A stretch of DNA of 7,860 nucleotides from Saprospiraceae bacterium (GTDB lineage: Bacteria; Bacteroidota; Bacteroidia; Chitinophagales; Saprospiraceae), in assembly GCA_013361075.1 (NCBI GenBank), contig JABWAJ010000251.1:1-7860 (forward strand). The letters are read 5' to 3'. Under the pieces are notes generated by a model, which was given only the letters and a program-made list of their open reading frames with translations, ran no database searches and had not been told where the DNA came from. The translations under genes and the position numbers were made by a program. Shown piece by piece: positions 1 through 7,270 of the stretch. How positions within the stretch are numbered: position 1 is the stretch's first letter; each line of letters opens with the position of its first letter.

Positions 1-75
1 TCTTTTACATTTTGTTTCAGGGTGTAGTTTTCTCTGAAAGCCTCCCCTGGAATGACTGTACCGTTAAAATTATTC
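1..75 (-). other. Spacer downstream of ftsQ, probable ftsA leader
   Basis: This is the stretch between the ftsQ stop codon and the left edge. No start codon on the minus strand opens a usable frame here: the ATG at 10-8 is followed directly by TAA. In Bacteroidota the gene after ftsQ is normally ftsA, so its start probably lies beyond the edge and this would be its leader. A purine-rich GGGGAGG (47-41, minus strand) resembles a Shine-Dalgarno sequence but has no start codon at a suitable distance. One minus-strand frame stays open from within the end of ftsQ to the edge, without a start codon. No terminator is visible, which fits continued transcription. Confidence 0.4.
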
Positions 76-870
76 TTATCGTTTCCTGCAAACCACCTGT
101 CCTTTGTATTTCAGGTTGATTTCGGAATATTTCTGCCAACCTTCATAAGGCATTCCTTCTTTGTAAAATACCTTAAGCCGCTTGAATTTGTCTTCAATGT
201 TTTCATAAGCGCCAAGTACAATTTTCTGATCACCTAATTTGGGAATCAGGATGTATTCTCCGCGGTTGCTGACGTAAACCTGCTCAATCAGGGCATTCAT
301 GAATTCATCAGCCAGCAAATCGGCACGAAGCGCAAACAAGTCTTTTAGGGTATGTTTTTTTTCAGGGGCCATAAAATCGTCGCTGAAGGGCGGAATATTG
401 CCGGTAGCAACCATAACTCTTGCAGAATAATGCTCGGATAGCGGCATTTTGTTACCGTCGCGATCGAGGTAATAGTTCTGACCATTGTTGCTGATGATGC
501 GCAAAACCGGCTCCCGCTGCGAAATTTCTACCTGCACCCGCCCGCCGGCATCTACAAAAACATCCGCGTCAGCCACAAATGGATCCGTTTCGATCATTTG
601 CTCCAGCCTCCCTACTTCCAGGTCGGCAATCGGTGTACCTTCCAGCACAAAACCGTAATTCCGCTCAATGGCTTCCAGTACATCCGCTTCGTTGATCAGC
701 AGGTTGCTTTCTCCAAGCGGTTCCACGGTGACTTCTACTGCAGAAATGGCCCGGTTGCCTTTTTTATCGGCAAAAGCAATGATGATCATCGCAAAAATAA
801 ATGCCACTGCCGCCCATGTCAGGCGTTTCAGCGATTTTGATAAATCATTTTGTGGCATTTTTTTAACCAT
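76..870 (-). CDS. ftsQ: Cell division protein FtsQ (POTRA-domain divisome protein)
   Basis: FtsQ is a bitopic inner-membrane protein that joins early divisome components to the FtsL-FtsB and FtsW-FtsI septal synthesis machinery. The 264-residue product has a short basic cytoplasmic tail (KK, then KSLKR) and one hydrophobic membrane segment at about residues 17-34. A POTRA-like domain follows at about 42-118, running from AISAVEVTVEP to VEISQREPVLRI. The C-terminal beta domain (about 120-260) holds YYLDRDGNKMPL and ends in the INLKYKGQVV strand common in Bacteroidota FtsQ. Length is usual for the phylum. The ATG at 870 is chosen; an in-frame ATG four codons later (858) is a possible alternative and neither has a Shine-Dalgarno sequence. 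The gene follows murC after a 184-base gap filled mostly by heptamer repeats, so its translation is not coupled to murC. FtsQ sequences diverge strongly, so the call rests on position as well as on motifs. Confidence 0.92.
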   Translation of the reverse strand: MVKKMPQNDLSKSLKRLTWAAVAFIFAMIIIAFADKKGNRAISAVEVTVEPLGESNLLINEADVLEAIERNYGFVLEGTPIADLEVGRLEQMIETDPFVADADVFVDAGGRVQVEISQREPVLRIISNNGQNYYLDRDGNKMPLSEHYSARVMVATGNIPPFSDDFMAPEKKHTLKDLFALRADLLADEFMNALIEQVYVSNRGEYILIPKLGDQKIVLGAYENIEDKFKRLKVFYKEGMPYEGWQKYSEINLKYKGQVVCRKR

Positions 871-881
871 TATTTGACTGG

Positions 882-906
882 TTATTTGTTACTTGTTATT
901 GGTTAG
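882..906. repeat. Degenerate heptamer tract in the ftsQ leader
   Basis: On the plus strand three 7-base steps, TTATTTG, TTACTTG and TTATTGG, are followed by a partial fourth (TTAG). They share the frame TTA..TG with substitutions. The tract lies 11 bases upstream of the ftsQ start codon, so on the mRNA it reads as an A/C-rich leader (CCAATAACAAGTAACAAATAA). It differs in sequence from the perfect array at 925-1029 but has the same period. Short and imperfect, so chance cannot be excluded. Confidence 0.45.
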
Positions 907-924
907 CTTCCACATCGTCTTCAC

Positions 925-1029
925 GTTGTTTGTTGATCGTTGTTTGTTGATCGTTGTTTGTTGATCGTTGTTCGTTGTTCGTTGTTCGTTGTTCGTTGTT
1001 CGTTGATCGTTGTTTGTTGTTCGTTGTTC
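925..1029. repeat. Perfect heptamer tandem array, 15 units, between murC and ftsQ
   Basis: Fifteen uninterrupted 7-base units (105 bases) with no indels. Only the last three bases vary: GTTGTTT (T), GTTGATC (A) or GTTGTTC (C) on the plus strand. The order from 925 is T A T A T A C C C C C A T C C. The first six units therefore form three copies of a 14-base higher-order repeat, and a homogeneous run of five C units follows. On the mRNA strand the units are GAACAAC, GATCAAC and AAACAAC, which contain almost no U and contain no stop codon in any frame. The array fills most of the gap between the murC stop and the ftsQ start. Such arrays resemble the heptanucleotide tandem repeats known from heterocystous cyanobacteria; any function here is unknown. 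Confidence 0.95.
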
Positions 1030-1035
1030 GTTCCG

Positions 1036-1075
1036 TTCTCACATCCTCGTATCCTCACATCTTCAAATCTTCAAA
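1036..1075. repeat. Octamer tandem tract running through the murC stop codon
   Basis: Five 8-base units on the plus strand: TTCTCACA, TCCTCGTA, TCCTCACA, TCTTCAAA, TCTTCAAA. The two innermost are identical and lie in the murC coding sequence, where they encode most of the C-terminal FEDLKM tail. The third unit contains the murC stop codon (1057-1055), and the outer two are untranslated and more diverged. The tract stops six bases before the heptamer array at 925-1029, which has a different period and sequence. Confidence 0.7.
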
Positions 1076-2425
1076 TTGTTGAATCAATAATTCCCCAATC
1101 TTTCCTGTAAAGGTATCAATGTCTCCGGCACCCATCGTCAGCAAAACCTCCGGCTGCATCCCGCTCAGGGTCTCCAGCAAATTGGCTTTATTGACCAAAT
1201 GTTTGTTGGGATTGCGCATTTTTTCAAAAATTGTCGCACTGCTCACTCCTTCAATCGGCAATTCCCGGGCCGGGTAAATGTCTAACAGCAATACCTCATC
1301 GAGTTGATCGAGCGCATGTGCAAACTCGGCTGCAAAATCCCGCGTGCGGGTGTACAGGTGCGGCTGAAAAATCCCGGTCAGCTTTTTGCCCGGAAAATAC
1401 ATGCGCGCTGCGCCAATGGTGGCCTCCAACTCGGTAGGGTGGTGGGCATAATCGTCCACGTACACCTGATCTTCGTTGCGCCAAACAATTTCAAATCGCC
1501 GGCGGGTTCCCCGGAAAGAAGCCAAACCCGCCCGGATGCCTTCCGGCGAAGCACCTGCTTCCAGAGCAACGGCAATGGCAGCAGTGGCATTTTCTACATT
1601 GTGCCTGCCCGGAACGCCCAATTGTGCACCTTTCATCGTCAATTTGGGACACGTAAAGTCGAAGGTTACCCGTCCGTTTTCCATCCGTATATTTTCCGAG
1701 CGGTAATTGCCGCTGTCGAGACCATAACTGTCAATGCCGTTGAGGTCTTTAAAATGGTGCTGACAATTGGTATTGGCCCACAACCGGCCCCCTGGTTTTA
1801 GTTTTTTGGCGAAGGCGCGGTAGCCGGTTTCAATCAGGTGCTCGTGCGTGCCATAAATATCCAGGTGGTCGGCCTCTGCTGAAGTAACAATGGCCAGATC
1901 CGGATCTAATTGCAAAAAAGAACGGTCGTATTCGTCGGCTTCCACTACCACCCACTCACTTTTTCCATGCAGGAAATTGGTGCCGAAATTCAGGGAAATT
2001 CCACCCAGAAAAGCGGCACACTCCACGCCTCCGCTATAGAGCAGGTGCGCCACCATGGTGGAAGTGGTGGTTTTGCCATGCGTACCGGCTACGGCGATGG
2101 TTTTCATGCCCCGACTGATGATGCCCAGCACTTCTGCCCGTTTTTTTACAGGTGTTCCCTGCGCCCGGAAATGCACCAGCTCCTGATGATCGGCAGGCAC
2201 GGCGGGGGTATAAACCACCAGGTCTGCCGCAGCAGGTATTTGGGACAAATCTTCGGTGTAATGCACCGGAATGCCTTCTTCCACCAACGCTTTTGTCAGT
2301 GGCGTTTCTGTTTTGTCGTAACCTGAAACGGATAGCCCGCGCCCTTTGAAATACCGGGCTAAGGCGCTCATGCCAATGCCGCCGATGCCGATAAAATAAA
2401 GGGTACGCAAGTCGTTCAGATTCAT
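1055..2425 (-). CDS. murC: UDP-N-acetylmuramate--L-alanine ligase (MurC)
   Basis: MurC is the cytoplasmic ATP-dependent ligase that adds L-alanine to UDP-MurNAc, the first amino acid of the peptidoglycan stem. Using the ATG at 2425 the product is 456 residues, normal for the family. The N-terminal UDP-binding fold begins with YFIGIGGIGMSALARYF. The ATP-binding P-loop GTHGKTTT is at about 114-121, followed by EADEYD and the DHLDIYGTHEH region. The C-terminal domain has GRHNVENATAA, RRRFE, DDYAHHPTE (about 324-332), FQPHLYTRTRDF (about 353-364) and GAGDIDTF (about 433-440). A longer reading from TTG at 2434 is possible, but MNLNDL is the usual family start and ATG is preferred. It starts 14 bases after the murG stop. 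The last codons (FEDLKM) fall within an octamer repeat tract, so the extreme C-terminus is probably not conserved. Confidence 0.98.
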   Translation of the reverse strand: MNLNDLRTLYFIGIGGIGMSALARYFKGRGLSVSGYDKTETPLTKALVEEGIPVHYTEDLSQIPAAADLVVYTPAVPADHQELVHFRAQGTPVKKRAEVLGIISRGMKTIAVAGTHGKTTTSTMVAHLLYSGGVECAAFLGGISLNFGTNFLHGKSEWVVVEADEYDRSFLQLDPDLAIVTSAEADHLDIYGTHEHLIETGYRAFAKKLKPGGRLWANTNCQHHFKDLNGIDSYGLDSGNYRSENIRMENGRVTFDFTCPKLTMKGAQLGVPGRHNVENATAAIAVALEAGASPEGIRAGLASFRGTRRRFEIVWRNEDQVYVDDYAHHPTELEATIGAARMYFPGKKLTGIFQPHLYTRTRDFAAEFAHALDQLDEVLLLDIYPARELPIEGVSSATIFEKMRNPNKHLVNKANLLETLSGMQPEVLLTMGAGDIDTFTGKIGELLIQQFEDLKM

Positions 2426-2439
2426 CGTGTTCAAAATGC

Positions 2440-3531
2440 TTATATTAATTTTAAAACTTCTTCTGCAATTCGGTCAGCAGCGTCGGGACGCGCCAGCCGC
2501 CGGATGTTTTGTTTTAGTTTTTCAAGCTGGGGTTCGTTGTTCAGCAGTTGCAGCGCCTGTGCGACGATCAGCTCTTTGGCATCCCGGTCGCGGAGCAGCA
2601 AGGCTGCTTCTTTTTCCACAAGAGCCTGGGCGTTTTTGGTCTGGTGATCTTCCGCCACATTAGGCGAAGGAATCAGCAGGCTCGCTTTGCCCACCAGGCA
2701 CAATTCAGATATGGTCAGCGCTCCTGCCCGGCAAATGACAAGATCTGCCATGGCATAGGCCAGGTCCATCCGGTCAATAAAAGGTCGCAGGCGCACATTC
2801 GGCAACCGGGCAGTTTCGCAATCTTTATACGTTTCATAGTACAGGCTGCCTACCTGCCAGAGTACCTGAATTTCCGGTTGCCGTTGCAGCAATGCTGCGT
2901 TGGCGGCCATGGCTTCGTTGATGGAACGGGCACCAAGGCTTCCGCCAAAAACGAAAATGGTCTTTTTGCCAGCTGCCAGGTCGAAGTACTTCAGGCCTTC
3001 AGCCGCTGTTGCCTGTAAGTTCGCCAGATCGCTCCGAACGGGATTACCGGTCAGCACAATTTTACCGGCAGGGAAATAGCGCTCCATATGGTCATATGCG
3101 ACGCATATTTTTTCCGCCTTAGCTGCCAGTATTCGGTTGGTGACCCCTGCAAAGGAGTTTTGCTCCTGCAACAATGCCGGGATGCCCCGACTGGTAGCAG
3201 CCCTCAACAATGGCCCGCTGGCATAACCACCGACACCCACTGCCGCATCGGGTTTGAACCGGGCAACAATGCGCCGTGCTTTCCACAAACTTGTCAGCAA
3301 TTTCAACGGAAAAAGCAGGTTTTTCAGGGTCAGTTTCCGGTGAAAACCACTGATCCACAAGCCTTCGATCGGATAGCCCGCTTTCGGGACTTTCTCCATT
3401 TCTATTTTCCCTTTGGCACCAACAAACAATATTTCGGTGTCGGGCCGCATTTTTTTAATCGCGTCCGCAATGGCAATTGCCGGAAAAACATGGCCTCCTG
3501 TGCCGCCGCCGCTGATGATGATCTTTGCCAT
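2440..3531 (-). CDS. murG: Undecaprenyldiphospho-muramoylpentapeptide beta-N-acetylglucosaminyltransferase (MurG)
   Basis: MurG is a peripheral membrane GT28 glycosyltransferase on the cytoplasmic face of the inner membrane. It transfers GlcNAc from UDP-GlcNAc to lipid I, giving lipid II. The 363-residue product has the N-terminal glycine-rich loop GGGTGGHVFPA (about 8-18), GVGGYASGP (about 99-107) and QEQNS (about 122-126). The C-terminal UDP-GlcNAc domain has GGSLGARSIN (about 196-205), CRAGALTISEL (about 267-277) and PSPNVAEDHQTKNA (about 288-301). That last form is common in Bacteroidota and replaces the corresponding Escherichia coli stretch. Its ATG at 3531 lies one base after the ftsW stop (TGATATG), which points to translational coupling with the lipid II polymerase gene. 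No truncation or missing motif is seen. Confidence 0.98.
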   Translation of the reverse strand: MAKIIISGGGTGGHVFPAIAIADAIKKMRPDTEILFVGAKGKIEMEKVPKAGYPIEGLWISGFHRKLTLKNLLFPLKLLTSLWKARRIVARFKPDAAVGVGGYASGPLLRAATSRGIPALLQEQNSFAGVTNRILAAKAEKICVAYDHMERYFPAGKIVLTGNPVRSDLANLQATAAEGLKYFDLAAGKKTIFVFGGSLGARSINEAMAANAALLQRQPEIQVLWQVGSLYYETYKDCETARLPNVRLRPFIDRMDLAYAMADLVICRAGALTISELCLVGKASLLIPSPNVAEDHQTKNAQALVEKEAALLLRDRDAKELIVAQALQLLNNEPQLEKLKQNIRRLARPDAADRIAEEVLKLI

Positions 3532-3532
3532 A

Positions 3533-4675
3533 TCAATCTGTTGCTACCGATTCAATATACTTGCTCACGCTCAGGATAATGCCAAACGCAATACAGGTAA
3601 ACATCAAAGAAGTACCGCCCATGCTGATCATGGGGAGGGTGACCCCGGTGACGGGCACAAGGTTCACCGCTACTGCAATATTGACCAACGCCTGCATGAC
3701 CAGCATGATGCCCAGGCCCATGGCCAGGATCGCGCCGAAAGCTTTTGGGCTTTTGGTCACCAACCGCGTAATGCGGAAAAAGAACAAGACGTACAGCAAA
3801 ATCACAATGCCTCCGCCGAAAACGCCCCATTCTTCACAGATGATGCTGTAAATGAAATCGGAATAAGGCGATGGCAAATAATTGCGCTGTATGCTGTTTC
3901 CCGGCCCAAGGCCAAACCATTCCCCGTTGGCAATGGCTATTTTTGCCTGCATGCTTTGGTAACCGCCGTCCGAGTCGTACATAAACTCACTCACCCGGCT
4001 TGTCCAGGTATCTACCCGGACAAGGTTGGGAAAGGCCTGTCCTATAAAAATGAGGATGGCAAAAACCACCAATCCCAGCAATAGCAGCAGAATGATGTAC
4101 CGCACCGATACCCTGCCGATGAACATCATGCCGATGCAGGTCATGAACAACAACAGGGCAGTGGAGAGATTGGCGGGAGCGATCAACCCGCAAATCAGCA
4201 ATATGGGTACGATAATCGGCAAAAAAGCGCTGTTGAAATCCTTGATGTAGTCCTGTTTGGTAGATATTGCGCGGGCTACATAAATGATCAGCGCCAGTTT
4301 GGCGAAATCAGAAGTCTGGAAGGTTATGCCCACATAAGGGATCATGACCCATCGCTTGCCTTCATTGATTTCCGCACCCATCGTAATCGTATAAAACAGC
4401 ATTGGAATCGCCAGCAGCAGCAACATTGGTGCCCAACGCGAATATTTCATGTAGTGCAGCAGGTGACAGACGTAGGTCAGCAGCAAACCGACACCGAGAA
4501 TGACCAGATGTTTGAACAAAAATGCTTCCGTATTGCCACCACGTTCGCGATAAGCCAAAGTTCCCGTAGAGCTGTAAACGGCCAGAATGGAGAAGATGGA
4601 TATCAGGGCAATAATCGCCCAGATGACCCGGTCGCCACGAAGCTCTGCGTTAATCCTTGCTACTAATGATGACAT
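3533..4675 (-). CDS. ftsW: Septal peptidoglycan polymerase FtsW (SEDS family)
   Basis: FtsW is a polytopic SEDS-family glycosyltransferase that polymerises lipid II at the division septum together with its partner transpeptidase FtsI. The 380-residue product is very hydrophobic, with about ten membrane segments after a short cytoplasmic start (MSSLVARINAELRGD). Family motifs are KRWV (about 107-110), FAKLALI (about 124-130), and the large extracytoplasmic loop with SDGGYQSMQAKIAIANG and GLGPGNS (about 235-261). LPSPYSDFIYSIICEEWG (about 267-284) follows; its Asp at about 273 matches the catalytic aspartate of the family. The C-terminal signature NLVPVTGVTLPMISMGGTS lies at about 338-356. Placement between murD and murG favours FtsW over RodA, which the sequence alone would not settle. 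It starts 12 bases after the murD stop with an A/T-rich leader and no Shine-Dalgarno sequence. Confidence 0.96.
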   Translation of the reverse strand: MSSLVARINAELRGDRVIWAIIALISIFSILAVYSSTGTLAYRERGGNTEAFLFKHLVILGVGLLLTYVCHLLHYMKYSRWAPMLLLLAIPMLFYTITMGAEINEGKRWVMIPYVGITFQTSDFAKLALIIYVARAISTKQDYIKDFNSAFLPIIVPILLICGLIAPANLSTALLLFMTCIGMMFIGRVSVRYIILLLLLGLVVFAILIFIGQAFPNLVRVDTWTSRVSEFMYDSDGGYQSMQAKIAIANGEWFGLGPGNSIQRNYLPSPYSDFIYSIICEEWGVFGGGIVILLYVLFFFRITRLVTKSPKAFGAILAMGLGIMLVMQALVNIAVAVNLVPVTGVTLPMISMGGTSLMFTCIAFGIILSVSKYIESVATD

Positions 4676-4687
4676 ATTATTTTAAAA

Positions 4688-5995
4688 TTAAATCAAATCC
4701 AAAACGGCTGCCCGAAACTGATCCCCACGGTCCTCGTAGTTCCGGAACAAATCAAAACTGGCGCACGCTGGCGACAACAAAACGGCATCGCCTGGTTCAG
4801 CCAGTTGTTTTGCAGTCTGTACCGCTTCTGCTGCGCTCCGGGTTTCCCGAATTTCAGCAATAACCGGGGCGAACGCGTGTACGATTTTGCTGTTGTCCAA
4901 ACCCATACATACGATGGCTTTTACTTTTTCCCTGACCCAGGGCATCAATGGCCCGTAGTCGTTTCCTTTGTCCTGTCCGCCTACAATCCAGATCACTGGC
5001 CGGTCCATAGCCTGCAGGGCATAAAAAACCGAATCCACATTGGTGGCTTTGCTGTCGTTGATGTACTCCACCCCGTTCAGCTCGGCTACTTTTTCAAGGC
5101 GGTGCGGTGCGGGTTTGAACGTTTCCAAACCTGCATTGATGGCGGCATCACTGATGCCAAGTGCCTTGGCCGTTTGAACGGCAAACAAAGCATTCATCGC
5201 ATTGTGAGGTCCGCGCAGTTGGGTTTTCGACAAGTCAAATACGCTTCCTTCCACTTCGATTTTTGCCCCCCTTACCTGATCGGTTGTGAGGGAAATCGTT
5301 TTCGATTCTACCTTTTTTCCGGCGCCAAAAATCCGGATATTCGGATCGCTGCCATTGAACAGGAAAAGGTCTTCGGCGCGTTGGTTCATCGCAATGCGGA
5401 ACTTTGAAGCGGCGTAGTTTTCCAGCTTGTAGTCGTAGCGTTCCAGGTGATCGGGGGTAATGTTCAGCAACATGGCGATGTTCGGTCGGAATTTTCTGAT
5501 CCCGTCCAACTGAAAACTACTCAACTCCAGCACGTAATAATCAACCGCAGGTTCCGTAGCCACATGTGCTGCAAAACCAAACCCGACGTTTCCGGCCAAA
5601 CCAGCATTCAGTCCGGCTGTTTTCAGCAGGTGATGCGTCAGCAGGGTAGTGGTGGTTTTGCCATTGCTGCCGGTGATCCCGATGATTTTTGCCGTTGTGT
5701 ACCTGCCCGCGAATTCAATTTCTGAAATAACCGGAATGCCGCGTTCCTCCAATGCTTTCACCAGGGGAGCCGTGTCGGGAATACCCGGGCTTTTGATCAC
5801 TTCAGCAGCCTGAAAAATGCGCTCCTGCGTGTGCTGGCTTTCCTCGTATGGAATGCCGTATTTTGCCAGCAGGCTTTTGTAACTCTCTTTGATTTCGCCC
5901 TTGTCGGAAACGAAAACTTCAAATCCTTTTGCTGTAGCCAGTATGGCCGCACCAACCCCGCTTTCCGCTGCTCCCAGTACGACGATCAAACTCAT
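4688..5995 (-). CDS. murD: UDP-N-acetylmuramoyl-L-alanine--D-glutamate ligase (MurD)
   Basis: MurD is the cytoplasmic ATP-dependent ligase that adds D-glutamate to UDP-MurNAc-L-Ala. The 435-residue product is of normal length. Its N-terminal nucleotide-binding fold begins IVVLGAAESGVGAAILA. The central Mur ligase P-loop GITGSNGKTTTT is at about 106-117, followed by GNVGFGF, LELSSFQLD (about 157-164) and NITPDHLERYD (about 178-188). The C-terminal domain has GPHNAMNALFA, HRLE (about 298-301), the substrate-binding stretch YINDSKATNVDS (about 311-322), VGGQDKGNDY and LSPACASFD (about 407-415). LSSFQLD, NDSKATN and SPACASFD separate MurD from the other Mur ligases. The ATG at 5995 lies three bases after the mraY stop (TAAGGCATG), so the two genes are very likely translated in a coupled way. 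Confidence 0.98.
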   Translation of the reverse strand: MSLIVVLGAAESGVGAAILATAKGFEVFVSDKGEIKESYKSLLAKYGIPYEESQHTQERIFQAAEVIKSPGIPDTAPLVKALEERGIPVISEIEFAGRYTTAKIIGITGSNGKTTTTLLTHHLLKTAGLNAGLAGNVGFGFAAHVATEPAVDYYVLELSSFQLDGIRKFRPNIAMLLNITPDHLERYDYKLENYAASKFRIAMNQRAEDLFLFNGSDPNIRIFGAGKKVESKTISLTTDQVRGAKIEVEGSVFDLSKTQLRGPHNAMNALFAVQTAKALGISDAAINAGLETFKPAPHRLEKVAELNGVEYINDSKATNVDSVFYALQAMDRPVIWIVGGQDKGNDYGPLMPWVREKVKAIVCMGLDNSKIVHAFAPVIAEIRETRSAAEAVQTAKQLAEPGDAVLLSPACASFDLFRNYEDRGDQFRAAVLDLI

Positions 5996-5998
5996 GCC

Positions 5999-7267
5999 TT
6001 AACGGATTTTAAGGGTGATCATGGTAAATACAGCCAGCAGAATGCCAACGATCCAGAACCGCATCACAATCTTCGTTTCGGGAATTCCCTTCTTCTGATA
6101 GTGATGGTGCAATGGCGACATCAGGAAAATTCTGCGCCCTTCTCCGTATTTGCGTTTGGTGTATTTGAAATACGCCACCTGCAACACGACAGAAAGGTTT
6201 TCTATCAAAAAGATTCCGCACATTACCGGAATCAACAGTTCTTTTCTCAACACAATGGCCATAGTGGCAATGATGCCACCGAGGGTCAGGCTACCCGTAT
6301 CCCCCATGAAAATCTGGGCTGGATAGGAATTGTACCACAAAAAACCCAGACAAGCACCAAGGAAACAGGCTGCAAAAATCACCAACTCGCCCGAACCCGG
6401 CAAATGCAGGATGTTGAGGTAGGTGGCAGCAATTGCGTTTCCCGAAACGTAGGCAAAAATGCCTAGTGTCAGGCCAATGATGCCTGAAACGCCGGTCGCC
6501 AGCCCGTCTAATCCATCGGTCAGGTTGGCTGCGTTGGATACAGCAGTAACCACAAAAATAACCAGCGGCACAAACAACAGCCATACCCACGAACTCATTC
6601 CGCCATCCTTTGAGGCGGGTACTAATTTTGCATAATCCAACTGGTTGCCTTTCACAAAAGGCACATTGGTCAGCATCATTTTGAAATCGCCTTTTTCTTC
6701 GATTTCTTTGCCATTTTTTACTTCGAGTGTATCGCCAACCATTTGTGCCACGATACCCGATGCGTCGTATTCTTCGAGATCCATCCGCACTACGACCTGA
6801 TCGCTGAAAATCATGGTCAATGCAACGATAACCCCCAATCCGACCTGCCCCAGGACTTTAAATTTGCCGCTAAGGCCTTTTTTATCTTTTTTAAAAACCT
6901 TGATGTAATCGTCCAAAAAGCCGATGATGCCCATCCAGACTGTGGATACCACCATCAGGAAAATGTAAATGTTGTCGAGGTTGGCCATCAGCAAACACGG
7001 GATCAGAATCGCCATGATGATGATAACACCGCCCATTGTCGGCGTACCCTCTTTTTGTTTTTGCCCCTGAAGCCCCAGATCGCGCACCGTTTCGCCAATC
7101 TGTAACCTTTTCAGATAAGCAATGATCCGGCCTCCAAAAACCATCGAAATCAGCAGTGATAAAATTGTAGCCACACCCGCACGAAATGTGATGTAGCCAA
7201 ACAAACCCGATCCTGGGATCTTGCCATCGTATAGTTCATTCAGCCATTCTACTAATTTTATCAGCAT
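5999..7267 (-). CDS. mraY: Phospho-N-acetylmuramoyl-pentapeptide transferase (MraY)
   Basis: MraY is the integral membrane enzyme that transfers phospho-MurNAc-pentapeptide from UDP to undecaprenyl phosphate, making lipid I. Catalytic and Mg-binding motifs are intact: FLDDYIK (about 117-123), NAANLTDGLDGLA (about 245-257), MGDTGS (about 321-326) and SPLHHHYQKKG (about 384-394). The product has 422 residues against about 360 in Escherichia coli. The extra length is a polar stretch at about 163-222 (EEYDASG to VPASKDGG) between the fourth and fifth membrane segments. By the known topology of the family that places it on the periplasmic side. Long MraY forms of this kind are usual in Bacteroidota. 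The ATG at 7267 is preceded by AAA and then directly by a heptamer array, so there is no Shine-Dalgarno sequence. It begins the tightly packed block that runs to murC. Confidence 0.98.
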   Translation of the reverse strand: MLIKLVEWLNELYDGKIPGSGLFGYITFRAGVATILSLLISMVFGGRIIAYLKRLQIGETVRDLGLQGQKQKEGTPTMGGVIIIMAILIPCLLMANLDNIYIFLMVVSTVWMGIIGFLDDYIKVFKKDKKGLSGKFKVLGQVGLGVIVALTMIFSDQVVVRMDLEEYDASGIVAQMVGDTLEVKNGKEIEEKGDFKMMLTNVPFVKGNQLDYAKLVPASKDGGMSSWVWLLFVPLVIFVVTAVSNAANLTDGLDGLATGVSGIIGLTLGIFAYVSGNAIAATYLNILHLPGSGELVIFAACFLGACLGFLWYNSYPAQIFMGDTGSLTLGGIIATMAIVLRKELLIPVMCGIFLIENLSVVLQVAYFKYTKRKYGEGRRIFLMSPLHHHYQKKGIPETKIVMRFWIVGILLAVFTMITLKIR

Positions 7268-7270
7268 TTT

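Noticed and set aside
41..47. GGGGAGG on the minus strand as an ftsA ribosome binding site
   Set aside because: No start codon lies at a suitable distance downstream, and Bacteroidota rarely rely on Shine-Dalgarno pairing.
889..915. Eight-codon leader peptide ORF upstream of ftsQ
   Set aside because: Too short to separate from chance, with no regulatory codon pattern or hairpin pair suggesting attenuation.
925..1029. Heptamer array as a CRISPR array
   Set aside because: The units are contiguous 7-base repeats without spacers, and no cas genes are present.
896..1054. Readthrough frame after the murC stop, open for about 52 codons
   Set aside because: It is open only because the repeat units contain no stop codon in any frame; it has no start of its own and encodes low-complexity sequence.
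1304..1801. Long plus-strand open frames opposite murC, murG, murD and mraY
   Set aside because: They lie antisense to genes with complete family motifs and their translations show no recognisable domain; they are shadows of the real genes.
2426..2434. Three-codon longer murC starting at TTG (2434)
   Set aside because: The ATG at 2425 gives the usual family N-terminus MNLNDL just before the nucleotide-binding motif, and TTG starts are rarer.
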